64,000 nucleotides of DNA. Origin: Marinomonas spartinae. GTDB lineage: Bacteria; Pseudomonadota; Gammaproteobacteria; Pseudomonadales; Marinomonadaceae. The stretch covers positions 62,001-126,000 of the forward strand of contig NZ_FLOB01000006.1 in assembly GCF_900089775.1 (NCBI RefSeq). The letters run 5' to 3'. The notes beneath the pieces are model-generated. The model saw nothing but the letters and a program-made list of their open reading frames with translations, was not told the DNA's origin and ran no database searches. Positions 19,793 to 28,239 of the stretch are shown in pieces (position 1 is the first letter of the stretch; every line of letters starts with the position of its first letter). Both the position numbers and the translations under genes were made by a program.

Positions 19793-20971
19793 ATGTTTGA
19801 AAAACGTTATCGACTTAACTTGGTGTTCAATGCCAATAAGGTATACGACCGACAAGTAATCGAAGGGATTGGCGAATATTTGCAAGCGGCTCAATGTGAT
19901 TGGGACGTGTACTTTGAAGACGATTTTCGTTATCGCTTAGATGGGCTTAAAAACTGGCAAGGAGACGGAATTATTGCTGATTTTGATAATCCAGAAGTGG
20001 AAGAACTCCTTAAGGACACAACAATTCCGACGGTCGCCGTGGGTGGCTCCTACCACCACAAAGAAGACTATCCTCGTTTTCCTTATGTGGCGACTGATAA
20101 TGGAGCCTTGGTCAAGCTGGCTTATGACCACTTAAAACGCAAAGGTTTGCCTCAGTTTGCTTTTTACGGCGTACCGAGTACCCCGTTTACCCGTTGGTCC
20201 AATGAGCGGGAATATGCCTTTGTTGAGCAAGTCAGTGCGGATGGCTTTGAGCCTTATGTGTATCAGGGGCTTTGTACCTCGGCGGAGTGTTGGCAAAGCG
20301 CCCAGCAGGATTTAGAAGGCTGGTTGATGAGCTTGCCAAAACCCATTGGCATCATTGCTGTTACGGATTCCCGTGCCCGTCATCTATTACAAGCCTGTGA
20401 TCACCTGAATATTCTTGTACCTGAAGAAGTGGCGGTGGTCGGCATAGACAACGAAAACATGGCCAGATATTTAAACCGTACGGCTTTGTCATCGGTGCAG
20501 CAGGGTTGTAAGAAAATGGGCTACGAGGCTGCCAAAATACTGCATCGAAATCTGCAAGGATACGCCGCTGAAAAGGCGCTCGTGGTGGTCAGCCCTGTGG
20601 GCATAGAAGATCGTCAGTCGTCGGATTTTCGCGCGTTAAAAGACCCTTATGTCATGCAAGCGATGCATTTTATTCGTCATAATGCTTGTCGAGGGGTGAA
20701 AGTTGCACAAGTCGTCGACTTTGTGGGCATCTCCCGTACCAACCTAGAAACCCGCTTTACCGAAGAAATAGGTTGTTCTATGCATGAACAGCTGCACATG
20801 ACCAAGTTTTACCGCGCCTGTGAACTTATCACTTCCACCGATTTGCCCTTTGATGAAATCGCCCGCACCTGTGGTTATCCTTCTGTGCAATACATGTACA
20901 CCGTGACCAGGAAAAACCTTGGCATGACACCAGGGGAATATCGCGTGTCGTCGCGGCTTGCCAAGGAGTAA
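19793..20971 (+). CDS. xylR: Xylose-responsive AraC-type activator XylR
   Basis: Activates xylose genes when xylose is bound. The N-terminal two thirds is a LacI/periplasmic-binding-like sensor (MFEKRYRLNLVFNANKVYDRQVIEGI, then VAVVGIDNENMARYLNRTALSSV). The last 110 residues are an AraC double helix-turn-helix (GVKVAQVVDFVGISRTNLETRF and DLPFDEIARTCGYPSVQYMYTVTRKNLGMTPGEYR). At 392 aa it matches XylR of Escherichia coli. Its targets should include the xylF promoter and the xylA promoter, where two direct repeats 20 bp apart are visible. Confidence 0.95.
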   Translation: MFEKRYRLNLVFNANKVYDRQVIEGIGEYLQAAQCDWDVYFEDDFRYRLDGLKNWQGDGIIADFDNPEVEELLKDTTIPTVAVGGSYHHKEDYPRFPYVATDNGALVKLAYDHLKRKGLPQFAFYGVPSTPFTRWSNEREYAFVEQVSADGFEPYVYQGLCTSAECWQSAQQDLEGWLMSLPKPIGIIAVTDSRARHLLQACDHLNILVPEEVAVVGIDNENMARYLNRTALSSVQQGCKKMGYEAAKILHRNLQGYAAEKALVVVSPVGIEDRQSSDFRALKDPYVMQAMHFIRHNACRGVKVAQVVDFVGISRTNLETRFTEEIGCSMHEQLHMTKFYRACELITSTDLPFDEIARTCGYPSVQYMYTVTRKNLGMTPGEYRVSSRLAKE

Positions 20972-20995
20972 AAGCGACATTAAGTGGCATTCGAT

Positions 20996-21041
20996 CCGCT
21001 TTCTCTATAACCCTATAACCCTTTGGCTATAAAGAAAGCGG
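20996..21041. terminator. Bidirectional hairpin between xylR and the GH43 gene
   Basis: CCGCTTTCT (20996-21004) pairs with AGAAAGCGG (21033-21041) across a loop containing repeated CTATAACC. It lies between two convergent genes, as expected for a shared terminator, although there is no strong T-run. Confidence 0.5.
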
Positions 21042-21050
21042 AGTCAGAGA

Positions 21051-22073
21051 TTATTCTGAGCGGTAAGGTGTAATGGTCTCAATGCTACCATCGTCATTGT
21101 GAGTTAAAGGGGCCATTTTAATGGAGCGCAAGTGGGTAATGCCTTTTGACAGCACGGAGTCATGGTAAAAAAGATACCATTGTCCGTGGTATTCACAGAT
21201 GGAATGGTGAGTCGTCCAGCCAATCACGGGGTTTAAAATTCTACCTGCGTAGGTAAAGGGACCATACGGGTTGTCTCCAATGGAATAGCAGATGTAATGG
21301 GTATTCCCCGTAGAATAAGAGAAATAATATTTGCCGTTATGTTTGTGCATCCAAGAGGCTTCAAAGAAACGACGATCATGGTCCTGCGCGAGTAATGGTT
21401 CACCGTCTTCATCCAGTATTTGTAGATGACGTGGTGTCTCCGCAAAGGAAGTCATGTCGCTGTCTAGACGGGCTACAATTGGGCACAGAGCCGGACTATT
21501 ATCCGTCGGCTCATCATACTCCACACTATATTGGTTGTTTCTGTAGTGCTGTAATTGTCCTCCCCAAATCCCGCCATAGTACATATAGTATTGGCCGTCA
21601 TCGTCCTCAAATACCGCCGGATCAATCGAATAACTGCCTGGAATCGCTTCTGGTTCCGCTTTGAATGGGCCTTTTGGTGAATGACTGATGGCCACACCAA
21701 TTTGAAAAAGGCCGTTATCACGTTTGGCAGGAAAGTAGAGGTAATACTGGCCATTTTTGTGGGCTGCATCGGGGGCCCACATTTGTCGGCTGGCCCATGG
21801 TACGTCTTTTATATCCAAAGCAACACCATTGTCTACGGCTGGGCTTTGTGGCGAGTCTAATGAAATAACGTGATAGTCCGTCATACCAAAATGATCGCCA
21901 TTGTCATTAAATGGAATGCCTGCCTCAATATCATGGGAAGGGTAGATATAGATTTTTCCGTCAAACACATGAGCGGATGGGTCCGCCGTGTAGATGTGTT
22001 CAACGAGGGGCTGTGATAGCGCCCGTTGTTTTAAGTCTTCAACGATTTCTGGAGCAAGTTGTTCTTCAGACAT
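21051..22073 (-). CDS. GH43 family glycosidase (beta-xylosidase / arabinofuranosidase type)
   Basis: Probably hydrolyses short xylosides or arabinoxylosides in the cytoplasm, as no signal peptide is present. The start has AAGGATGA upstream. The 340-aa five-bladed propeller shows the three GH43 catalytic acids: Asp31 in YTADPSAHVF (base), Asp near 150 in YSIDPAVF (pKa tuner) and Glu near 238 in FFEASWMHKHNGKYY (acid). GGIWGGQ and GWTTHHSICEYHGQWYLFYHD are also typical. It lies downstream of a GPH-family permease and xylA, so it likely acts on what that permease brings in. Exact substrate cannot be told from sequence. Confidence 0.93.
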   Translation of the reverse strand: MSEEQLAPEIVEDLKQRALSQPLVEHIYTADPSAHVFDGKIYIYPSHDIEAGIPFNDNGDHFGMTDYHVISLDSPQSPAVDNGVALDIKDVPWASRQMWAPDAAHKNGQYYLYFPAKRDNGLFQIGVAISHSPKGPFKAEPEAIPGSYSIDPAVFEDDDGQYYMYYGGIWGGQLQHYRNNQYSVEYDEPTDNSPALCPIVARLDSDMTSFAETPRHLQILDEDGEPLLAQDHDRRFFEASWMHKHNGKYYFSYSTGNTHYICYSIGDNPYGPFTYAGRILNPVIGWTTHHSICEYHGQWYLFYHDSVLSKGITHLRSIKMAPLTHNDDGSIETITPYRSE

Positions 22074-22105
22074 GATTCATCCTTGTTGGTAAAGCAAAAC
22101 AGTCG

Positions 22106-23614
22106 TTATTGAGCGGATCGACGGCGAGCATTCAAATCTTCTTCGATTTGATTTTCTACCTGTTTATTTATGCCGTAGAAAGCTAAGCAGCCAACCGCAA
22201 GAAAGAAGGGCAGAGAGGCAAACAGGCTGACAGCGGTTTTAATGCCTTCTATGGTGTCTGCATTTTGCACATGAAGAGATGCATCGTAGCCGTAATGGGC
22301 TAAAAGCCCAGCCACTAAAGAACCGCCAATGGTTAAGCCGACTTTTAGGCCAAGAATCATGGCAGAAAAAATAATGGCGGTTGCTCGTCGGTTGTTTTTC
22401 CATTCAGAATAATCAGCAACATCGGCAATCATCGCCCAAAGCAACGGGATGGTAATGCCATAGAAAAAGCCATGGAGTATTTGGGATAGAAAGACCAAGC
22501 CAATGCTATTTGCAGAGAGAAATTTGAACACTAAAACAAATAAGGTGGAAAGAAACAGGGCGCTACCGAAGACATTACGCTTACCAAAGGTGTCCGCCAG
22601 TTTTTTTGAAAAGCCAATACCAACGATCATCATGATAATGCCAACCCCATTAAACACACTGAAAGCAGAGGTTGGAGCATCTTTAGGCCACTTAAATGAC
22701 GATAACCCAAGAGAATTGAGTACATGATTTAGATTGGTAATAAGGTCATTAAATCCAATGTTCTGTAAAAATAAAGCCAATTGAGCTTCGTTAAGATAGT
22801 TCTCAAAGTAATAAATATACATGCCACCTTTTAAGGCAAGCGTGATAAAAATCAATATGGTGACCAATAACATAATCACCCAAGGCATATTCTTAAAGAG
22901 ATCGGTAACATCGACCAAAATGGCATTTCTTTTCGTACTAACGGGAAGAATGCGTTCTTTGGTGGTCGCAAAGGTAATCAAAAAGAAAATGGTGCCGACG
23001 ATGGAAAACAATAACATGGTATTGTGAAAGCCTGTGGCTTTGTCACCATCGCCTAGAATGAGTACTAACGGTAACAGCAGTACCTGAATAACAAATTGCG
23101 CCACCATAACGGCGACAAAACGGTAAGACGATAAGCTATTGCGCTCCGTCATACTGCTGGTCAATACGCCACTCAATGCGGAGTAAGGTAAATTGTTGGC
23201 GGCGTAGATCATTAAGAGAGCAATATAGGTGACAAACGCGTAAATCACTTTACCATTGTCTCCGAAATTGGGGGTGCTGAAGGCTAACAACGCCACCGCG
23301 CCAAAGGGGATGGATGTCCACAAAATCCAAGGCCGAAACTTTCCCCAACGAGTTTGTGTACGGTCTGCAATGATTCCCATGACGGGCGTAAAAAAGGCAC
23401 CAAACAGACCGCCAAAGGCAATAATGGCCGTGGCTTTTCCCGCCGAAATGCCATAAACGTCGGTATAGAAAAAAGCCAAGAAGGTTAATAATGTCTGAAA
23501 AATCAAGTTAGCCGCTAAATCGCCAAGGCTATAGCCCACTTTCTCAATCACAGACAATTTATGAGAGTAGGTAGGAAGAATCGTATCTTTTGGTTGCGCT
23601 ACGGAAAGAGTCAT
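22106..23614 (-). CDS. GPH-family (MFS) sugar/xyloside permease
   Basis: Membrane symporter of the glycoside-pentoside-hexuronide family, 502 aa with about 12 hydrophobic segments. The N-terminus VIEKVGYSLGDLAANLIFQTLLTFLAFFYTDVYG is the classic GPH start, and GIIADRTQTRWGKFRPWILW is the conserved loop 2-3 motif. WAMIADVADYSEWKNNRRATAI is the loop 10-11 motif. The central region is longer than usual, with an inserted segment around FENYLNEAQLALFLQNIG. Between xylA and the GH43 glycosidase on one strand, it likely imports xylosides for intracellular cleavage. Confidence 0.9.
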   Translation of the reverse strand: MTLSVAQPKDTILPTYSHKLSVIEKVGYSLGDLAANLIFQTLLTFLAFFYTDVYGISAGKATAIIAFGGLFGAFFTPVMGIIADRTQTRWGKFRPWILWTSIPFGAVALLAFSTPNFGDNGKVIYAFVTYIALLMIYAANNLPYSALSGVLTSSMTERNSLSSYRFVAVMVAQFVIQVLLLPLVLILGDGDKATGFHNTMLLFSIVGTIFFLITFATTKERILPVSTKRNAILVDVTDLFKNMPWVIMLLVTILIFITLALKGGMYIYYFENYLNEAQLALFLQNIGFNDLITNLNHVLNSLGLSSFKWPKDAPTSAFSVFNGVGIIMMIVGIGFSKKLADTFGKRNVFGSALFLSTLFVLVFKFLSANSIGLVFLSQILHGFFYGITIPLLWAMIADVADYSEWKNNRRATAIIFSAMILGLKVGLTIGGSLVAGLLAHYGYDASLHVQNADTIEGIKTAVSLFASLPFFLAVGCLAFYGINKQVENQIEEDLNARRRSAQ

Positions 23615-23694
23615 AGTTGTCGTCTTCTTTTTTTATTATTTAAAAGATATCCAGCACGATGTTTAACACACAAATCGTGCTGGACGCTTTCTAA

Positions 23695-25014
23695 TTAAGG
23701 ATAAATATAACCATTGACCATATTTTCTAGCATCTCCTGACGGCCCGAGACAGGTTTAGGGTCGAGATCATGTTCAACGGCGTAGTTGGCAAGATCTTGT
23801 AGCGAGAGCTTGCCACTGAGAATGTCGCTGCCGAGTGTGTCGTTCCACTTGGCGTAGCGTTGCTCAACAAGCTTAGACAGGGTTTCCCCTTCGATCATCT
23901 TCACCGCACGTTGCAGAGACAAGGCGAGGGTATCCATGGCACCAATGTGGGCGTGGAACATGTCTTCAAGGTCAGTGGATTGGCGACGCAGTTTGGTGTC
24001 GAACATATAGCCACCGGTTTTAAAGCCACCCGCTTTGAGAATTTCATAAGTGACTAGGGTGTATTCTTCCACGCTGGTTGGGAATTGATCGGTATCCCAG
24101 CCCAGTTGCGCATCCCCTTGGTTGGCATCCACTGAGCCTAAAATCCCCAAAGAACAAGCGGTGGCGATTTCATGGTGGAAGCTGTGGCCCGCTAGGGTGG
24201 CATGGTTGGCCTCGATATTGACTTTGATTTCTTTCTCAAGCCCAAACTCTTTTAGGAAGCCATAAACCGTGGCGGTATCGTAATCGTATTGGTGTTTGGT
24301 TGGCTCAGCGGGTTTGGGTTCGATTAGTAAGGAGCCAGCAAAGCCTATTTTGTGTTTATGTTCGACCACCATTTGCATAAAGCGTCCCAACTGTGCCCGC
24401 TCTCGTTTTAGGTCGGTATTGAGCAGGGTTTCGTAGCCTTCGCGGCCACCCCATAACACGTAGTTTTCACCCTTAAGGGCATGAGTCGCATTCATCGCAT
24501 GAAAGACTTGCGTTGCGGCATAGGTAAAAATGTCTGGGTTTGGGTTAGAGGCCGCGCCAGACATATAGCGTGGATGAGAAAAGGCATTGGCAGTGCCCCA
24601 CAACAGCTTTAAGCCCGTTGTTTCTTGTTTGGCTTGAAGTACTTCTACCATCTCGGAAAAATTGCGAATGTATTCTTTTAGGGATGATCCTTCTGGGCTA
24701 ACGTCCACATCGTGGAAGCTGTAGTAGCCAATGCCCAGTTTGCTAAAAAACTCAAAGGCTGCATCCGCTTTTAGCTTGGCAGCCTCCAGTGGATTAGACG
24801 GCTTGTTCCAAGGGCGGTCAAAGGTATTCGCACCAAACACATCGCTCCCAGACCAACAGAAGTTATGCCAGTAACAGGCTGCCATTCTTAGGTGTTCCGC
24901 CATGCTTTTGCCCATGATGACCCTTTTGGCATCATAATGTTTAAAAGCAAAAGGATTATCTGACTCGGTACCCTCATATTGTACAAAAGGGATGTTTTGG
25001 AAGATCTCGCTCAT
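23695..25014 (-). CDS. xylA: Xylose isomerase XylA
   Basis: Interconverts D-xylose and D-xylulose. At 439 aa it belongs to the longer class II isomerases. AGGAG precedes ATG at 25014. Signature residues are visible: [13 protein letters not shown] with the catalytic His, [34 protein letters not shown] with metal-binding Glu, [16 protein letters not shown], and [21 protein letters not shown] with the metal-site acids. It is the first gene of the minus-strand xylA-permease-GH43 unit and feeds XylB. Confidence 0.98.
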   Translation of the reverse strand: MSEIFQNIPFVQYEGTESDNPFAFKHYDAKRVIMGKSMAEHLRMAACYWHNFCWSGSDVFGANTFDRPWNKPSNPLEAAKLKADAAFEFFSKLGIGYYSFHDVDVSPEGSSLKEYIRNFSEMVEVLQAKQETTGLKLLWGTANAFSHPRYMSGAASNPNPDIFTYAATQVFHAMNATHALKGENYVLWGGREGYETLLNTDLKRERAQLGRFMQMVVEHKHKIGFAGSLLIEPKPAEPTKHQYDYDTATVYGFLKEFGLEKEIKVNIEANHATLAGHSFHHEIATACSLGILGSVDANQGDAQLGWDTDQFPTSVEEYTLVTYEILKAGGFKTGGYMFDTKLRRQSTDLEDMFHAHIGAMDTLALSLQRAVKMIEGETLSKLVEQRYAKWNDTLGSDILSGKLSLQDLANYAVEHDLDPKPVSGRQEMLENMVNGYIYP

Positions 25015-25082
25015 GTTGAACTCCTGATGAATTTTTTGTTCTTATCTCATCTTCATCATTGTTTTTTTGAGCGATGGCTTCA

Positions 25083-25116
25083 ATTACGAAATTTTCTCTA
25101 GTGATTATTGATTTTC
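25083..25116 (-). promoter_or_regulatory. Candidate XylR operator upstream of xylA
   Basis: On the minus strand two direct repeats, GAAAATCAATAAT (25116-25104) and GAAAATTTCGTAAT (25096-25083), are spaced 20 bp start to start, about 70-100 bp upstream of the xylA start. Same-face direct repeats are how AraC-family activators bind. No match to a stated consensus is claimed. Confidence 0.4.
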
Positions 25117-25199
25117 AGTATTGAGTAGGGTGGAGTAATGGTCGGGCTTGACCGTTGACGGTAAGCATTATGTCGTCTATTGGCTCCGTCACCGACCAT

Positions 25200-25970
25200 T
25201 CAGGGCAATAGCTTGGCTATCACAAAGCCAGTAAATAACGCGATGCTCATGGAAAATAGTGAGCCTAGCATAACGTATTCGGTAAACTTCCTATCGTGGG
25301 CTTCCCGTAGATCCCCCATACGAAAGATAGACTTAGCCGCGAGTACGAATCCAACCGCCGTGTATTGACCGTTTAACACAAAGGTCAGGACTAGCACGCG
25401 CTCAATGTAACCTAAATATTGGCCTGCGTTGGTTAAGGATTCTGCTTTTTTGTCATGAGTGATGGCGCCGGTGGTGTTTAAATCCGCTGACCATTTAGAC
25501 AGAATCTCACCGACCACAATAGAGGCAGGTTTTAGCATCATCACATAAGCCAAGGTGATAAGGAAAAAGTGGTTGTAATCGACTTTATCCGCGAGCATGG
25601 TAAGTTGCGAAAACGCGTTCTCGTATAGATAGAGCCATACGAACACAAGGGTGACGATATGGAGAAACTGGTCAAGCAGGAACCAGCGAAAACCTCGACC
25701 TATTTTGATTTTTGCGTAATCGATTATGCCATGGGCGAGGGCAACGATGACACCAATAAGGAATGAAGCCGAGAGGCTGGCAGTGGTCGCGCATGCCAAG
25801 ATCAGCAACACAATGACCCCATGAACAAGGGCATGATAGTACAGAAAGCGCGAGCGGCCTTGGCGCACGTTTTTATCTTTCACCCAAGAATCGGGTTGTA
25901 AAAAGAAATCGCCAAGCACATGACCGAGCAACAACATAAGCAACACAGACAAACCATCGACCTGAAGCAT
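25200..25970 (-). CDS. DUF3307 family membrane protein
   Basis: A 256-aa integral membrane protein with about seven hydrophobic segments. The N-terminus LLLGHVLGDFFLQPDSWVKDKN and the following LYYHALVHGVIVL are typical of DUF3307, with conserved His and Asp in the membrane. GGGGATT precedes the ATG. It starts 11 bp after the satD stop, so the two are cotranscribed; a DUF3307/SatD pairing recurs in other bacteria as I recall. The biochemical role is unknown. Confidence 0.85.
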   Translation of the reverse strand: MLQVDGLSVLLMLLLGHVLGDFFLQPDSWVKDKNVRQGRSRFLYYHALVHGVIVLLILACATTASLSASFLIGVIVALAHGIIDYAKIKIGRGFRWFLLDQFLHIVTLVFVWLYLYENAFSQLTMLADKVDYNHFFLITLAYVMMLKPASIVVGEILSKWSADLNTTGAITHDKKAESLTNAGQYLGYIERVLVLTFVLNGQYTAVGFVLAAKSIFRMGDLREAHDRKFTEYVMLGSLFSMSIALFTGFVIAKLLP

Positions 25971-25981
25971 CCCAATCCCCT

Positions 25982-26650
25982 TTATAAGCCAGTTTCTAAT
26001 ACCGCCAAGGTGTCTAGTATCAAGGTGGCATTCGCTCGTTGCAACCGTGAGGCGAGTGAACGTCGATGAATGCCTGTTTTGTCTGACAACGCATCTTGAG
26101 TTAAGTCGGGGTAGAGGAGGCGAGGGAACAAGACTTCAGCCTGTTTTTCACTCAGTCCAGTGAGAATAGAGTCTAAGTAGCGCACCAATAATTCATCGCT
26201 GGGGCTAATATTATGGGCTGTGGGAAAAGAGATTTTGAGCCGCTCTTCTTTCATATTTTTTAACGCTCTGCCAGACAGTTGAAAGGCTTCGCCCTTGGCG
26301 GTTTTTCTCAGTTCGCTTTCGATCTGTTTATAGCCACCAATGCCCACAGAGACACGAGCATCCGTACCTTTAACGGTTTTCATCAGGGTGAGCCTTAATA
26401 ACACAGCGCAGCGTAGGGCCTCTTTTGGGCTGGGGACAAATACTTGGAACTCATCGCCGCGAAACACATCGCCTTGGGCATGGAAGGTTTCCTGCAAAAC
26501 AGTAATCGTCTGTTCAATTTGCTGCAAACACGCTTGATGCTCAGCATCTGATAGGGCGCTGGAATTGACGATGTCTCCCGTGACAACACCGCCTGTACTC
26601 AGGTTATAGGTAGCATCATTGGCTGTTTCAATACTGTTGAGTGATGTCAT
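25982..26650 (-). CDS. SatD family protein (putative regulator)
   Basis: A 222-aa protein of the SatD family. The N-terminus has GGVVTGDIVNSSALSD; around residue 60, GDVFRGDEFQVFVPSP resembles the GGDEF/class III cyclase hairpin; GRALKNMKEERLKISF follows. The C-terminus holds a helix-turn-helix (DLTQDALSDKTGIHRRSLASRLQRANA). GGAG lies 6 nt upstream of the ATG. The likely role is a transcription regulator with a nucleotide-cyclase-like sensor, acting with the DUF3307 membrane protein. Two tandem palindromes in its promoter suggest autoregulation. The cyclase resemblance is my inference. Confidence 0.8.
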   Translation of the reverse strand: MTSLNSIETANDATYNLSTGGVVTGDIVNSSALSDAEHQACLQQIEQTITVLQETFHAQGDVFRGDEFQVFVPSPKEALRCAVLLRLTLMKTVKGTDARVSVGIGGYKQIESELRKTAKGEAFQLSGRALKNMKEERLKISFPTAHNISPSDELLVRYLDSILTGLSEKQAEVLFPRLLYPDLTQDALSDKTGIHRRSLASRLQRANATLILDTLAVLETGL

Positions 26651-26731
26651 CGAATTCTCCTCCTACGACAGCCTCTTACATGGCAAAACCTAATCTAATG
26701 GCTTTTCAGATAGACTATCAAAGCATAAACT

Positions 26732-26788
26732 TTTGACCAAAGCTAGTTTGGTCAAAGAATAGTGACCAAATCAATCTTGGTCACTATT
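26732..26788. promoter_or_regulatory. Two tandem palindromes with TGACCAA half-sites before satD
   Basis: TTTGACCAAA (26732-26741) and TTTGGTCAAA (26747-26756) form the first perfect palindrome. AATAGTGACCAA (26758-26769) and TTGGTCACTATT (26777-26788) form the second. All four half-sites share TGACCAA and the centres lie 29 bp apart. They sit about 80-140 bp upstream of satD and downstream of the cyd operon. A regulator site is most likely; the second hairpin could also help end cyd transcripts. The rest of 26651-26892 shows no gene. Confidence 0.6.
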
Positions 26789-26892
26789 TGCTGGATGAGG
26801 AAGTGTTGATTTGATCCATCCACGTTATTCGCTTATGGATTATTGATTGATAAGTTCTTTATTAGAAACGCCTATGTGACGCTTTGTTTTTG

Positions 26893-27141
26893 CTAGTTGG
26901 CTTTCGTTTGCTTGTCTTTGGTTTGATTGACAATCAAAGTACGCTCTTTCAAAAACAGGGTAAAGAAAATAGTGAACATGAACAGACTCATGCCACCAGC
27001 AGACCACCACAGAATCTTGGGTAGCCCGAAGATGCATTGCACAAGAACAATCCCTGCGGCGGGTCCGATTAAGAACAGCGCCATGGCGCGTAATCGCCAT
27101 AACGCTTGTATGCTAGGAGATGATAATGTTAGGGAGGCCAT
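26893..27141 (-). CDS. Small two-helix membrane protein at the end of the cyd operon
   Basis: 82 aa, with an AGGGGGG ribosome-binding site. There are two hydrophobic segments (ALFLIGPAAGIVLVQCIFGL and WWSAGGMSLFMFTIFFTLFL) and a hydrophilic basic tail rich in Lys, Thr and Gln. It begins 24 bp after cydB. The position is that of YbgE or other small cyd-operon proteins. It is too long and too unlike the usual 30-40 residue CydX to be called CydX, and I see no separate cydX. Role in oxidase assembly is inferred from position only. Confidence 0.75.
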   Translation of the reverse strand: MASLTLSSPSIQALWRLRAMALFLIGPAAGIVLVQCIFGLPKILWWSAGGMSLFMFTIFFTLFLKERTLIVNQTKDKQTKAN

Positions 27142-27165
27142 TAGAATAGCCCCCCTAAAGTTACA

Positions 27166-28218
27166 TTAGTCGTGGTCACCATAGCCTGCCAATTTGCCAA
27201 GACGAGCACGGAAGACCCAAGCTTGATAGAAATTGTACGAAAGCATAACGGGGATGAAGAACAGCATCGAATAGGTAAACGCACCCGTTGAGTTGGATGG
27301 ATTAGCCGCATCGAAAATCGTTATGGTATTCGGTACAAACCAAGGGAAAAGCGTGATCATCATGATCGCAAAGTTAATGAAGACAATCACAGCGAGCCAA
27401 ATCATAGCCGCCACATCTCGTCTTTGGTGTGATGCACGACGCATTGACCAAGTGGCAAAAAGAACCACCGCACCAGACAGCACGAAAAACCACCAATAAG
27501 GCCCAACCCATTTACTTCTAGCCCATGGAAACTGAACGAATGTCCAGATGACAGTGCTAAGAATGGCCACTAATGCTAAATAGAACATAACATTGGTCCA
27601 TTTCAAGGCTTTATGGTAAGTGTCACTGTTTCGATCAAAGCGAGCGCGAATATAGACGCCCCCTGCTAGTGAGGCGGCAATCGTCGCGGTAACACCAGTC
27701 CAAAGACTAAATGGGGATAAGAACTCCAAGTAGCTACCACCAAATGTGGGCACTTCGCCTTTCGTCAGTGGGAAACCTTGCAGGAATGCTCCTAAGGAAA
27801 CGCCAGCAAAAAATGCTACCATCAGGCTGCCAATCCCAAAGCCCCAGTCCCAGTACTTTCTACTGGTTTTTGAGTAGTGGTGGAATTCCAAAGACACGGC
27901 TCGGATGATGATCCCCCAGAGCACAAACATCAGTGGAATCATTAAATAGTGGAATACCGAACCATACACCATAGGGAAGGTGCCAAAAAGCGCGCCCCCA
28001 ACAATGACGAGCCAAGTTTCATTGGCATCCCAAGTTCCGGCCATGGAGGCCATGATCTCACCTTTTTCTTTACTGTCTGAATGGAATAAAGAATAGATGC
28101 CAGCTCCCAGATCGGAGCCATCAAGAATAATGTAAATCACGACAAATAGGCCAATTAGAAACCACCAAACGAGGGTTATCCAATGGTCGCCGTTTGTAAA
28201 GTCCATAACATGTTGCAT
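27166..28218 (-). CDS. cydB: Cytochrome bd-type quinol oxidase subunit II
   Basis: Membrane subunit of the bd-type quinol oxidase that reduces oxygen without pumping protons. The 350-aa protein has about nine helices. It shows the family hallmarks DGSDLGAGIYSL near residue 35 and GTWDANETWLVIVGGALFGTFPMVYG near residue 60, and the C-terminus carries SNSTGAFTYSMLFFIPVMLSYNFYQAWVF. It is shorter than Escherichia coli CydB (379 aa) and fits the CioB-like branch. It follows cydA by 21 bp. Confidence 0.95.
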   Translation of the reverse strand: MQHVMDFTNGDHWITLVWWFLIGLFVVIYIILDGSDLGAGIYSLFHSDSKEKGEIMASMAGTWDANETWLVIVGGALFGTFPMVYGSVFHYLMIPLMFVLWGIIIRAVSLEFHHYSKTSRKYWDWGFGIGSLMVAFFAGVSLGAFLQGFPLTKGEVPTFGGSYLEFLSPFSLWTGVTATIAASLAGGVYIRARFDRNSDTYHKALKWTNVMFYLALVAILSTVIWTFVQFPWARSKWVGPYWWFFVLSGAVVLFATWSMRRASHQRRDVAAMIWLAVIVFINFAIMMITLFPWFVPNTITIFDAANPSNSTGAFTYSMLFFIPVMLSYNFYQAWVFRARLGKLAGYGDHD

Positions 28219-28239
28219 ATGAATTCTCTTCTATATCGA

